Positions 26,001 to 33,063 of a stretch of DNA of 64,000 bases are shown one piece after another. The notes under the pieces were generated by a model, which saw nothing but the letters and a program-made list of their open reading frames with translations, was not told the origin of the DNA and did not search any database. This DNA comes from a virus. Within the stretch, counting starts at the first letter, position 1. The number at the start of each line of letters is the position of its first letter. The stretch spans positions 214,127 through 278,126 of IMG/VR virus record IMGVR_UViG_3300047510_001118, one strand, 5' to 3'. Made by a program: the position numbers and the translations under genes.

Positions 26001-27997
26001 ACGGAACGGCTGATTCTTATGTATTAACTCAAATACCTTCTAACTTGAAACCTTTTGAGAATAATGTAATAGTTGAAGTTGCCGGCGAAGTTCTTCGTCC
26101 ATCAGACGCAGTGTACTTTGACGTTCAGGGAACTAATAGAACCTACATAGTTGATGTAGGAGATTATGCTTTAAATTCTATCGATACTTCACAAGTTGAA
26201 GTTTATAGAAATGGAGTAAAACTTTCAGTGTCAATTCAGTATACGTGGACTTCAACTAAAAATGAATTAAAGATTAAACGTGGTATTGCTAATCCGGGTG
26301 ATAAGATTGTATTAGTAATAGTTGATCAAGGTCAATACTATATCGAACCCGACGGCACCGATTTAAAACTAAGACTAGTTGGCACTTATACAGCAGGTGA
26401 TAAAATTTCTGTAACAACTTTTTCAAATCATGATATTCTTGAAATTGAAAGAAATAATACTTACATTAGATCTGCCTCAGAACTAATAAGAGGAACACCA
26501 GAATATTACACAATTAACGAGGTTATCAATGGAAGATTTAAATTAAGATATCCTATTAGTTCTGCTTCTTATGTGTGGGTAACATTTAATGGTAAGTTAT
26601 TAACATCTGAATTAGATTATATTCTTGAAGATAATAACGAATACATCCAAATAGATAAAAATCGAAACCTATTAGAAACTGATTTAGTTGAAATTATCGT
26701 ATTCAATGATGAGTATACTAAACGTCCTTTTGGTTACAGAATTTTTAAAGATATGCTTAACAGAACATTCTATAAGAGAATTGACGATACTATATCTACA
26801 AAATTAGCAACACCTTTAAATTATTTTGATACAGAAATAGAAGTAGAAGATGCCAGCGGACTCTTAGAACCAAATAGAGATCAAAACGAAGCAGGCATCA
26901 TTTATATTAATGCGGAACGTATTGAGTATCTTGAAAAAGATGGCAACACTTTAAGATATCTTCGTAGAGGTACATTAGGTACAGGAACTCCAGCAAGTCA
27001 TCCAATAGGATCATTTGTAAGAGACCAAGGTAAAAATCAAACTATTCCTTACAAAGACGAAACTGAAACTGTGGTATTAGTAGCCGATGGTTACCTAAGT
27101 GCGCTAACTGATTTTGAAAATTCTTCAACAGTAACAGTTACTGATATTAGATACGCAAGCCCAGTAAACAATAATACTGCGTTTCCGTTAGGCGGACAAA
27201 CTGTTACAGTTAAAGGTACAGGATTTAAATCTAACGTTAAGGCCTATGTTGGTAATACCGAATGTCCTACAACTTATATTAGTCCAACAGAATTAACATT
27301 CGTAAACCCACAAAAAACAGTTGGAGCATATGATCTTGTTATTACAAATCCTTCAATAATCATTGACGGCAATCTAATTCCTTCTACAAGCAGAGTAGTG
27401 CCTGGCGCAATTAAGTATCTACAGATACTTCTACCTTTTAGTCCTGCGCCAAACCCAAGTACGGAAACAGGATGGTATAAGAATACTGAAATATTAAATG
27501 TCTCAAAAATACAGATTGGTCGATATTACACTATTTCAGAATCTGGAACAACAGACTTTATTGCGATGGGTGCTGGCTCTAATAATCCGGGACATAGTTT
27601 CTTGGCTACTGCTACTGGTACAGGAACTGGAACAGTAATTAATTATTCTAGTATTCCGTATGAGTATTGGGAAGGACAAGACATTGAAATGTTCATTGGC
27701 GGTAAGAGATTACGTAAGAGTCCGTTGAGCATTTGGGACGAATCGTTAGGCCCAGACAGTCCTAGCGGTGACAAAACATTAGAAGCAGAGTTTGCAGTAA
27801 ACAAAAACATAGGACCCTATGTAAGGTTAACTACACCTCCTCCTAAAGGATCTAAGATTATAGTACAGAAGAAACTTGGACAAATGTGGACAGCACCGGG
27901 AGTACAATTATCAGATAGTCAAACCGATCAGGCTAAGTTTATTAGGGCCGGTGTTGTCTATCTACCAGGAAAAACCCAAATAAATAATGGGAATTAA
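14051..27997 (+). CDS. 7: Giant baseplate wedge protein at the gp7 position, 4648 residues
   Basis: This single uninterrupted frame encodes about 510 kDa, against about 120 kDa for T4 gp7. Residues 1-180 give a globular start rich in aromatic residues. About 197-277 looks like a beta-sandwich (LYRGQTYNFDID ... FKVPDNAPDIIYYVS). About 2087-2480 has repeated FG-GAP-like blades (FGRTLAVSEDD, FGESLALSAAGDY, FGHKIAISG, FGQSVSISKD). Twin AGRGY/GGTGY modules lie near 2904 and 3270. A helical hairpin of coiled coil spans 3557-3693, interrupted by a Pro/Asp linker, and an IPT/TIG-like domain starts near 4361. The wedge role is inferred from position between gp6 and the fibre genes; no separate gp8, gp9, gp10 or gp11 is recognisable, so it may replace several of them. 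A RBS (AAGGACAG) precedes the ATG. Confidence 0.75.
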   Translation: MAFTKDQKEPKLPIGQDSTRSASDFLPRYFRTNTNRKILNGTLDQLISVGNVDKINAYIGRKSTKAYTPTDNYLEEISLDRQSYQLEPAILVKDKLDNVTFFKDYNDYINQLLYFNTFDIDHELTNSQEFYSWNPHIDWDKFVNYREYYWLPMGPQSIAVKGQSKDIVSTYSISLVEDSDNFAYIFTPDGLTRNPTLKLYRGQTYNFDIDCEGQPLTFSTNRSQDITFVYKDGVTKDSEYVEKGTITFKVPDNAPDIIYYVSKNNINTSGFFKIYDIEENTAIDVEKEILGKKTYLIDGITPLSSGMKINFIGNVTPEKYSTGFWYVEGVGNAIRLVDSVTLENPGGYTFSEDIDFDSEKFDTQGFDSNNNYPSNKDYITINRSSRDRNPWSRYNRWFHKSVIETSAAYNNQPIDLDQEARAKRPIVEFDRDIQLWNFGVEAKNSIDLIDLYTKDVFSTVEGSFGFKVDGVSLVEGMRVLFAADTDKTVNGRIFKVTFVTHLGQKRISLIDVDDTNPIEGESVLVLQGDFLKGKTFHYSSGVWNLSQEKTGLNQPPLFDTVDVSGNSFGDRSVYIGSTFQGTKIFSYAVGDVLDPVLGFNIDYRNIGNIGDIVFDFNLQKDQFTYQGEVELITKKLDRGYLKKNISISTFNLINGWVKAEFNSKQPVIRQYDTTTQNNLFEIDVYKNSATLDDLEVSVFVDDIKQPSTSYEVYRQNSIAYIQFNSDLDTNRSVVLETRSAAKKLKDVGYYKFPSNLESNPQNLSLDDLTLGEITNHLKTIVDNSPSFSGQMPGISNLRDIGDQTGYGSQIIQHSAPLAPIIYSFTNKNVNIIKSLRYANDEYSKFKRNFIRTATTLGYDGETRDHVDLIFKELRKNSTTSSPFYLSDMVPFGVNFIYEQEIIDDSFTDYPLTFDFNLETLSRKSVLVYLNDTLLLYGRDYIFTNDSFVRLLAPITTGDNLKVAQYENSLGCCVPPTPTKLGLYPKFEPKIFIDNTYQTPTLVIQGHDGSITVAFNDYRDNLILELEYRIYNNIKKEYDPSLFDINNFIEGHHRKTNLSTNELNLALRQEFLTWLGLTNKDYTKHDFFDRNNPYTFNYKSYSSSDGTPLIGFWRGIYKYFYDTDRPHTHPWEMLGFSNKPTWWDSVYGIAPYTKDNLILWNDLRDGIIREPGILPKQNKKYVREDLLTYIPVDAEGNLLNPLEIGLVRNYVATSAEKEFTFGDWAPVETAWRRGSQYPFALITALTLLRPAQMFAVCFDRERQYRDGTGQIVYKMPAGNLRFNTTNLVFPNTVKESENRFTSGLINYMCDYAISKSFGFLEEFKTELSSLQIKISSKLAGFTSKEKFKLILDSRSPLNQGNVFIPQENYNIILNTSSPILSISYSGVIIEKTSSGFVINGYNKSNPDFRYFKPLDTVSDPTVNVGGISETYLEWTSGKTYTKGQVVRVDQNFYRVTASHDGGPSFELKYFAKLPALPIVGGREVIIRRNFTTEVSTIHYGAELKTTQEVVDFVLGYGKWLESQGFIFDSFNPVIKTVTDWQTSAKEFAFWTTQNWSTGSVITLSPAAEEVTFGKLYAVADSIYDPFYEYTVFKQDGQTLDPNFTNTVRENNSFSIRPKDTGDGVYHITLNLIQKEHVLILDDVTVFNDVIYDQTQGYRQDRIKVVGYKISDWNGDFVIPGFVYDRAVLTEWKPWRDYALGETVKYKEFYYSARKNIPGTELFNDDEWYRLNGKPESKLIPNWDYRATQFEDFYDLDTDSFDVDQQKFAQHLIGYQKRQYLENIINDDVSQYKFYQGMIQEKGTKNSLSKLFDVLSSTDADSLEFYEEWAIRLGQYGASEGFEEVEYLLDESQFLINPQPIELVDSVPPGVNDFVYRITRDKVYLKPDTYDHKPIPTVRSKKEYIPTAGYVHLEDIKYIITSKDQIGDYNINDLKEGDYFWLGFDKTSWNVYRFTLVVSSVRSFQELSNLRINFNSASSLFSVNDFIGINNTNSSVEGIKQVLAVGPGYIEIELPQDLDTEAIAALNNNLQVNLFAFTSQRLATTSSKISTIDDLNDLPVPRKKNGELVWIDGANNDWSVWKFDKSYSRSVISNTADYFGRTLAVSEDDSIFAVSSLTTLVDSNGDPRVDDNGDILKSDVLSFYTRSTEKFSWLLKGEISKLTTIIQNESFQNTNYSFGESLALSAAGDYLLVGAPAYGIVEIPQPPLPPIEIVKNWGYVAKYNKNRFNNFEFDRVILSPVQTDNEFFGHKIAISGNVAFIAGKGSDTAPASLTAYNLASNTTTVRITFSNVEIIDLTTGSDNTVVISKSDSTVAVYKLVGNSLTLIQNISSSVVPGTLIDDKFGQSVSISKDNSMIAVGIPYYSEVNSNQGTVAILIKSGSTYQYSYRVNSPLKQESERFGYRVRFNPTGNRLVVYSYGGDQTIDTTIDQGTTTFDLDAMKFVERSENVGSVRVYEKYGNKFIFDDELEPQEVIGINYGDNLVVGRNNIYVNDYTAVEGRFYEFVGRSTSWTKYRSPDPIVDLTKIKSIFLYDTVKNNIIQNLDFIDPINGKVLGVAEQELSFKTYYDPAVYSTGTDAVVVDSLMPWKQQQVGKLWWDLSTIKFVNPNQGSVVYKANTWNNVFAEAEVDIYEWVESEYSPEEWDSLADTEAGLTLGISGVSKYGAQVYSVSQTYDNVSKTFKNIYYFWVKNKSIVPDVTFRKVSAREVSELISNPKSKGIRYVTLLGNNQLALVNCKELITDKDVALNIRYWIIDKTDQNIHSHYQLLAEGNVDKKLNKYVEQKWFDSLIGYDNQGREIPDPSLPPKLKYGILSKPRQSMFVNRLEALKQVIERVNSVLVNNLLIDDFDFDILNSKEEPPSEFSREYDIAIDTQSQIRFVGSTGFDQATASLVIKEGKIERVIVTSAGRGYKIPPSVKVISNTGSGARLSTVINSSGEVTAINIDNAGRNYQTSTFVEIRPFTVLVTTDETAASKWSLYTWNSAIANWTRSRTQIYDVTKHWNYIDWYATGFSSYTKINHQIDLAYEMSFIDIAIGDIVKINNEKTGGWILLQKINNLDTDNVSLNYKTVGRQNGTIQFNSNLYKFKNSNIGYDSTSYDRDVYDDEPKEELRFILSCIKNNLLIDNLEIEYNKLFFSSLRYVFTEQGFVDWAFKTSFIKAKHNLGELKQKVTFKSDNLESYEDYINEVKPYRTKIREFISNYTAYDQTNSAVTDFDLPPRYVTAEGQILPFTVKVKNSQIEYIESDILKEPYQDWLSSVGYQVVEIRVIDGGTGYQGPPQVEIVGDAETTATAKAYVSQGAVSKVIVETPGQGYVTIPTIRFNGSVGATGRPAKAIVVLGNSLVRTNNLGIKFDRISPEFTVSSITVTQAFDGTGSRTRFELRWPVDLSVEKTTVFIDTEELLSNDFEVSNELDTTSKYTRYKGILTLTKAAPITTTVTINYAKDIRLLDAADRIQYYYEPGIGQLGKDLGQLMEGVDYGGVEVTGLDFDLGAGWDGLPWFTSGWDDFDVNYTDHLVVTDGVQRTFELPYTPADGEALNIYLNSVRIDDPNYDVYTLAEDNYNSLVAELVILQQEEEVLQQAYDQAVIDYDNIIAEQVARQEQYDNLTADYAPDSGAEPDPDRPWAVPGGTDPINIPLENLLTEILADIADLQAQAIAAATVRNNALDDLTDKQQEVADKEDEVSDALDTLNAAPEITNPTASMNTFYGDGITNEVVIPNNVVIADKDQFIFRKITSDGSFKPNEKFYDSEIIGGLPNSTTGGMSYETAKGILAEEIIIDGDNFVTTTSSHAPEEVVTGQVLDSVSITVYDTVSDGSPVILNRHYIADGVQTEFAIGQKPNTTQAALVKINGFVKKQDVDYTFDYINQKIIFDTAPQKLDEVVITSMSRNGLNVLDADSFVGDGITKEFITVARWEEDKYSVLVTINGEAETVTTFITDSSYSEVGNIGIIFDTAPVAGAIIDYTVLSSTVNTISYMKTETVIHDGTADSYVLTQIPSNLKPFENNVIVEVAGEVLRPSDAVYFDVQGTNRTYIVDVGDYALNSIDTSQVEVYRNGVKLSVSIQYTWTSTKNELKIKRGIANPGDKIVLVIVDQGQYYIEPDGTDLKLRLVGTYTAGDKISVTTFSNHDILEIERNNTYIRSASELIRGTPEYYTINEVINGRFKLRYPISSASYVWVTFNGKLLTSELDYILEDNNEYIQIDKNRNLLETDLVEIIVFNDEYTKRPFGYRIFKDMLNRTFYKRIDDTISTKLATPLNYFDTEIEVEDASGLLEPNRDQNEAGIIYINAERIEYLEKDGNTLRYLRRGTLGTGTPASHPIGSFVRDQGKNQTIPYKDETETVVLVADGYLSALTDFENSSTVTVTDIRYASPVNNNTAFPLGGQTVTVKGTGFKSNVKAYVGNTECPTTYISPTELTFVNPQKTVGAYDLVITNPSIIIDGNLIPSTSRVVPGAIKYLQILLPFSPAPNPSTETGWYKNTEILNVSKIQIGRYYTISESGTTDFIAMGAGSNNPGHSFLATATGTGTGTVINYSSIPYEYWEGQDIEMFIGGKRLRKSPLSIWDESLGPDSPSGDKTLEAEFAVNKNIGPYVRLTTPPPKGSKIIVQKKLGQMWTAPGVQLSDSQTDQAKFIRAGVVYLPGKTQINNGN
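27979..27986 (+). promoter_or_regulatory. Possible late box AATAAATA at the end of the giant gene
   Basis: AATAAATA occurs inside the last codons of the giant gene, 78 bases before the next start. A weaker GTAAATAT lies at 28036-28043, 21 bases before that start. One of them may drive the fibre genes. Confidence 0.35.
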
Positions 27998-28063
27998 CTA
28001 GGTTTAAAGAAATAACTGCGCAGATTAAATTAACGGTAAATATAGAATACAGGTGACAAAAAT

Positions 28064-28672
28064 ATGATTACAAATGACAAATCCGGAATACTAGTACAAG
28101 GGCATATTAAAATATATGACCCAAATACTAAAGAAATCTTTATTGACAAGAAAAATGCTATTCATTATGAAAACATGAGTATTAGTCTAGCAGAAAGTCT
28201 TGCCAATGCCGGACAAGGATTTATTTACGAAATGGTGTTTGGCAATGGGGGTACCACAGTTGATCCAACAGGAGTTATCACATACCTTACGCCTAACAGC
28301 ACAGGATCTAATGCTAGTTTATATAATGAAACTTATACAAAAGTAGTTGATGATCGTAGTACAAATAATTTAGATCCTACAAGAAATAAAATTGAAACTC
28401 GTCATGTTACTGGAACAAACTATACTGATATTTTAGTAACTTGTTTGCTAGACTACGGCGAACCCAGCGATCAGGATGCGTTTGATAACGCTACCTATAC
28501 AGACGGGCAATATGTTTTTGATGAGTTAGGACTTAGAAGTTATGATCCAACGGGCACAGGGCGTTTACTAACACACGTGATATTCCATCCTGTACAAAAA
28601 AGTTTAAATCGTTTAATTCAGATAGACTATACTGTTCGTGTACAGAGTTTAACCGGTTTTAATGAGGCGTAA
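28064..28672 (+). CDS. Structural protein between wedge and tail fibres, unknown
   Basis: The 202-residue protein begins with a beta-rich segment (GILVQGHIKIYDPNTKE) and ends with a conserved-looking stretch, FDELGLRSYDPTGTGRLLTH then VIFHPVQKSLNRLIQIDYTV. This resembles beta-sheet attachment domains of tail fibre-proximal proteins. It lies alone after a 66-base gap that holds a possible late box, and is followed 2 bases later by the first fibre gene. It may connect the fibres to the baseplate (the gp8/gp9/gp10 roles of T4), but no firm family is recognised. Confidence 0.6.
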   Translation: MITNDKSGILVQGHIKIYDPNTKEIFIDKKNAIHYENMSISLAESLANAGQGFIYEMVFGNGGTTVDPTGVITYLTPNSTGSNASLYNETYTKVVDDRSTNNLDPTRNKIETRHVTGTNYTDILVTCLLDYGEPSDQDAFDNATYTDGQYVFDELGLRSYDPTGTGRLLTHVIFHPVQKSLNRLIQIDYTVRVQSLTGFNEA

Positions 28673-28674
28673 TT

Positions 28675-30975
28675 ATGGCATATCAAGTTAGATACACCGA
28701 TTCAACAAATTTAGATAAACCAGCATTGACGGTAGAAGACAATACTATCAATGCCACGACTAGTATTCAGTTTCCTGGTAGAAATATTACAGGTTACGGA
28801 ACAATTATAGCAGAAAATTTTCTTCACATACTAGAAAATTTTGCCAACGATAGTGCTCCAGTTAGCCCAATAGAAGGCCAACTATGGTATGATAACACAG
28901 CCGGAGTTAATCAATTAAAAGTCTATGATGGCACAAGTTGGAGTTCAGCAGGCGGACTAAAGAAGGGTAACTCGGAACCAGATTTAAACAGCAGTTTACC
29001 AGGAGACCTTTGGGTAAACACAGATACTCAACAATTATATCTATACACAGGTTCGGGTTGGATTTTAGTTGGTCCAAGATTTAGTTCGGGATCACGTACA
29101 GGCGCCGAGCCAGAGTTTATTGAAGATACTCTCAGTAACGAACAGGCAGTAGTTAGCAATTATGTTAACGGTGTTCGTGTAGCAATTATAAGTAACACAG
29201 AATTTACACCTAAAGTTTTAATTCCAGGATTTACAAAAATTAATCCTGGCGTTACTTTAAATTCAAATTATAACACATATTTTGGAGTAGCAGAAAAAGC
29301 CAGTGCGCTGTTAGTTGGAACCACAACAGTTGATGCTAGTAATTTTTTAAGAGGCGATGCAACAAGTAATACTAACTTTCCATTAAATGTTAGAAATGCT
29401 AACGGAATGTCTGTTGGTGAAGATACACAGTTAAACATAGGTATTGACGGAGCAGCCGGTGTAATTTTTCACAAAACTTCTGGCAGTAACTTAGATATTC
29501 GTATGAATAACAACGGTTCAATCCGTACAGTTATTCGAGTTGACAGCTCAGAACGTGTGGGTATTAACAATCCTAATCCGCAAACAGATCTTGATGTTGG
29601 GGGATCTATTACAGCATCTGGATCTATTAGTGCTACCGGAACAGAAGAGTCTACTTCAGTATCAACAGGTAGTGGTATATTTGGCGGTGGCGTAGGTATT
29701 GCTGGCAACTTAAATGTTGGCGGAGGAGTCTCGTTTGGTGGTGATGTTCGTATAGCAACTAATTTACTACCTGATGTTGATAACGGTGCGGTCATCGGCG
29801 GCCCTGATCTTAAGATTAGCAGAATTTATGCTTCAAGGGTAGACGGCGATGTATATGGTAATGTGTTTGGGACATTAACAGGAAACACAACAGGTAGTTC
29901 AACTAAGTTGGCTAGTCCTACAATTTTTGACCTAGACGGTGACATAACCAGTAACGAAGTTGAATTTGACGGACAGACAGGCACCCCTACTTTAAATACA
30001 CTGTCGGCATCAGGCGACGGTGTTACAGCAAGATTAACATTTACGGCACAAACAGTGGCACCGTTCCCAACAGGATCACAGATTATTGTTTCTGGTATTG
30101 CTCCTACAGGATATCGAGGCACTTATACAGTCACAGAAGGCGGCCTCGATTATGTTGAATACGCTAATATCACAGTAGGGTCACAAACTACTGTGGGTAG
30201 TATTTCTAGATTTGGTATAAGTGGAAATAGAAAAAGATTTTTTACAAGACTAAGCGAATCATTTATCGCAGATAAACCAGAAGCAGAAGGTGTACAGGAA
30301 AACGACACCTTTGTAGTTAGTCGTGGCGCCGAAGGTTTAAAGAAAATGTCTAAGTCGCAGTTGTTTGGTGCGATTCCTAAAACGCCTGCGGGTGTATTGT
30401 TACCATTTGCGGGTTTAAATGCTCCTATTAATTGGTTGCTGTGTGATGGTGCTGAAGTACCAATTTCATCGTATCCCGAATTGTTTGACGCCATTGGTTA
30501 TCAATTTGGAGATATTGCCACTCTTCAAGGCCTCGGTACATTTAAATTACCAGACATGAGGGGTAGAATGGCATTGGGTCTAGATAACATGGACAATGAC
30601 ATTAAAGTTCCAAATAAATTAGATCCAACAAATCAGATTAAAACTAGCGGTGGCCCAGCAAATAGGGTTACTGCTCCGGAAGCAGACAGTGTTGGTTTGT
30701 CTTCTGGTTCAGAATCGAGATTAGTAGACCAATCGCAGATTCCAAATCACGTACACGATATGAAAGGTTCTGATGAGAACCAATACTATGCGTTTAGAAA
30801 TGTCCCAGGAGCACCAACAGATACAGATGCTATTTCTGGAGAGGGTTCTACAGTAACAGCAAGAGGTCAATATTTGTTAAACAGCGGTGGAATACAAGAT
30901 TACACTACACAAAGTCCTCTAAATGTTATGAATCCTTATCTTTCTATAAACTATATTATCTACACCGGAAAATAA
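28675..30975 (+). CDS. Tail fibre/short fibre protein with phage tail collar domain
   Basis: The protein has 766 residues. The N-terminal 90 residues (IIAENFLHILENFANDSAPV, then GQLWYDNTA) are shared with the two fibre genes downstream. The middle is repetitive Gly/Ser/Thr beta structure (GSITASGSISATG). Residues about 572-642 match the phage tail collar domain (GVLLPFAGLNAPINWLLCDG ... FKLPDMRGRMALGLDNMD), and the last residues LSINYIIYTGK are the typical collar-protein end. It probably trimerises and binds a host receptor. The shared N-terminus is presumably the baseplate attachment module. Confidence 0.88.
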   Translation: MAYQVRYTDSTNLDKPALTVEDNTINATTSIQFPGRNITGYGTIIAENFLHILENFANDSAPVSPIEGQLWYDNTAGVNQLKVYDGTSWSSAGGLKKGNSEPDLNSSLPGDLWVNTDTQQLYLYTGSGWILVGPRFSSGSRTGAEPEFIEDTLSNEQAVVSNYVNGVRVAIISNTEFTPKVLIPGFTKINPGVTLNSNYNTYFGVAEKASALLVGTTTVDASNFLRGDATSNTNFPLNVRNANGMSVGEDTQLNIGIDGAAGVIFHKTSGSNLDIRMNNNGSIRTVIRVDSSERVGINNPNPQTDLDVGGSITASGSISATGTEESTSVSTGSGIFGGGVGIAGNLNVGGGVSFGGDVRIATNLLPDVDNGAVIGGPDLKISRIYASRVDGDVYGNVFGTLTGNTTGSSTKLASPTIFDLDGDITSNEVEFDGQTGTPTLNTLSASGDGVTARLTFTAQTVAPFPTGSQIIVSGIAPTGYRGTYTVTEGGLDYVEYANITVGSQTTVGSISRFGISGNRKRFFTRLSESFIADKPEAEGVQENDTFVVSRGAEGLKKMSKSQLFGAIPKTPAGVLLPFAGLNAPINWLLCDGAEVPISSYPELFDAIGYQFGDIATLQGLGTFKLPDMRGRMALGLDNMDNDIKVPNKLDPTNQIKTSGGPANRVTAPEADSVGLSSGSESRLVDQSQIPNHVHDMKGSDENQYYAFRNVPGAPTDTDAISGEGSTVTARGQYLLNSGGIQDYTTQSPLNVMNPYLSINYIIYTGK

Positions 30976-30979
30976 GAAC

Positions 30980-33022
30980 ATGACCTATAGAATTAATAAA
31001 ACAGACGGAAATCAATTAGTAGATTTGCCTGACGGTACCTTTGATACCGATACAACATCTATTACATTAATAGGTAGGAATGTTACTAGTTTTGGTGAAG
31101 CAATTAACGAAAATTTAGTAAAACTTTTAGAAAATTTTGCCAGTGCCAGTGCTCCTGAAAATGCTCTTAAGGGTCAACTATGGTATGATACAGGATCTGG
31201 AAGATTAAATGTTTACGATGGAAATACTTTTAGATCTGCCGGTGGCCCGGTTATTAGTCCAAGAACACCTCAGGATTTAGTTGCTGGAGACCTATGGTTA
31301 AACAATGATACAAATCAACTTTGGTTTTATGATGGTTCAGACTTAGTATTAGCAGGGCCAATATATACAAATCAGCAAGGAACTACCGGATTTGTTGTAG
31401 AAACAATACTTGATAATTTTAATAGAAGTCATGTAATTTCAAAATTAGTTGTTTCTAATGTGTTACTTGGAATTTTTAGTCGAGATCAATTTACTCCAGC
31501 ATTGCCTATAGCAGGATACTCAACAGCAATTAAAGAAATAAAAATAGGATTCAACGCTGCCGAACTAGCAAACATGAAGTTTGATGTTACTGTTACTAAA
31601 ACAGAAAATATTTTAACAGATGCCGGCGAATTAAAAAATGCTGCACAGATTGTGTATAATGACGAAGACGGTACAATCTTAGGCAGTTTAGTTTTACAAT
31701 CTAACAATGGTATCTCGTTTGGTGCTCCGCCAGTTGTTGATATGAAGATTGCCAATGATAAGTTTGTTATAGAACAAACACAAACTGGTCAGCCATTTGC
31801 ACTAAAAACTAAAACACCTACAGGAACACGAGAAGCGATATCAGTTGATGCTGTTAATTCTCGAGTAGGATTTTGGACTGAAACTCCTCAAGCAGATGTA
31901 GATATACAGGGAAATTTAAGAGTTGCTGGTGACATAATAGTTGGCGGTGAAACTGCTACAATCAATGTTACAGTATTACAAGTAGAAGATAAGAATATTG
32001 TATTAGGTAATACTCCTCAGACTCCAACTGATACAGCAGCCGATGGCGGCGGAATTACATTATTAGGTGATACAGATAAAACTCTAGAGTGGAAAAACAA
32101 TAGTGACTCGTGGACTAGCAGTGAAAATTTTGATTTAGCCGCAACTAAGGTTTATAAAATTAACACTACAGAAGTTTTAAGCATAGACGAGTTGGGTCCA
32201 ACAGTACTAACATCAAATTTACAAAATTTAGGTAATTTAAATGAAATTAATATGGCAGGTGGAACATCTGCTATTAGAATAGAAACTAATGAAATATCTA
32301 CAGGTATTGTTGATCTAGTATTACGCCCAATTGGTCCAGGTACTAATGTAAGTGTAAGTAACAAACGAGTTATTAATCTAGCAAATCCAGTAGGTGAGCA
32401 AGATGCTACTACTAAATCGTATGTAGACACAGCAGTTTATCTACGTGGTATTGGTATGAGTATGGATATTACTTCGCCAACTGTTCCCGGAACAGCCATG
32501 GATAATCCTGAAATTGCTATTATTTTAAATGCCATTGTTCCTTTTTATGATCCTATAACAGCACCATTTGGTGTTGCTGTTAACGGAACAAGATTAAGAC
32601 TACATGGAACTTATTCAACAGTAACTAACTCTACAGTTTCTTATACACCGCAAGAAGACGTTGGCAGCGGCGGCGATTTTTCTCGTGTAGTAGTATATAC
32701 AGCAGTTTTTCAAGGGTCTATAGCAAGTACTACTTTAACTGTTTCTAGCGTAATTGCTGGTAATATACAAGCAGGTATGTCTATAACAGGCCCAGGAATA
32801 TTAGCAGGAACTATAATTCTTTCGGGTTCAGGTTCTACTTGGACTGTAAATAACTCACAAGCAGTAGGACCAATAACAATAAACGGTAATACTTCGGTAA
32901 TTAGGGATATTTCAACAAGCCAAACGCTTGATGCGCCTATAGCAACAGTTACAGTAACCCGTGTAAACAAGTTGTTTATTATGACTAACGGCAGTTGGCT
33001 GTATACTGAACCGTTTGCATAA
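30980..33022 (+). CDS. Second paralogous tail fibre protein
   Basis: The 680-residue protein repeats the N-terminal module of its upstream neighbour (INENLVKLLENFASASAPEN, then LKGQLWYDTGSG). It continues with a beta-rich shaft that includes GNLRVAGDIIVGGETATINV, and NLANPVGEQDATTKSYVDTA, a motif found near the ends of phage fibre repeats. It has no collar domain. The C-terminal 170 residues are Thr/Val/Ile-rich and may form the tip. It starts 4 bases after the previous stop, in one transcription unit. Confidence 0.82.
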   Translation: MTYRINKTDGNQLVDLPDGTFDTDTTSITLIGRNVTSFGEAINENLVKLLENFASASAPENALKGQLWYDTGSGRLNVYDGNTFRSAGGPVISPRTPQDLVAGDLWLNNDTNQLWFYDGSDLVLAGPIYTNQQGTTGFVVETILDNFNRSHVISKLVVSNVLLGIFSRDQFTPALPIAGYSTAIKEIKIGFNAAELANMKFDVTVTKTENILTDAGELKNAAQIVYNDEDGTILGSLVLQSNNGISFGAPPVVDMKIANDKFVIEQTQTGQPFALKTKTPTGTREAISVDAVNSRVGFWTETPQADVDIQGNLRVAGDIIVGGETATINVTVLQVEDKNIVLGNTPQTPTDTAADGGGITLLGDTDKTLEWKNNSDSWTSSENFDLAATKVYKINTTEVLSIDELGPTVLTSNLQNLGNLNEINMAGGTSAIRIETNEISTGIVDLVLRPIGPGTNVSVSNKRVINLANPVGEQDATTKSYVDTAVYLRGIGMSMDITSPTVPGTAMDNPEIAIILNAIVPFYDPITAPFGVAVNGTRLRLHGTYSTVTNSTVSYTPQEDVGSGGDFSRVVVYTAVFQGSIASTTLTVSSVIAGNIQAGMSITGPGILAGTIILSGSGSTWTVNNSQAVGPITINGNTSVIRDISTSQTLDAPIATVTVTRVNKLFIMTNGSWLYTEPFA

Positions 33023-33032
33023 TGGGCGAAGC

Positions 33033-33040
33033 GATAAATA
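33033..33040 (+). promoter_or_regulatory. Late promoter box GATAAATA before the third fibre gene
   Basis: GATAAATA lies in the 41-base gap after the second fibre gene, 23 bases before the ATG at 33064. An AGGGGC ribosome binding site is in between. Confidence 0.6.
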
Positions 33041-33063
33041 TTATAAATTAGGGGCTTTAGTAA

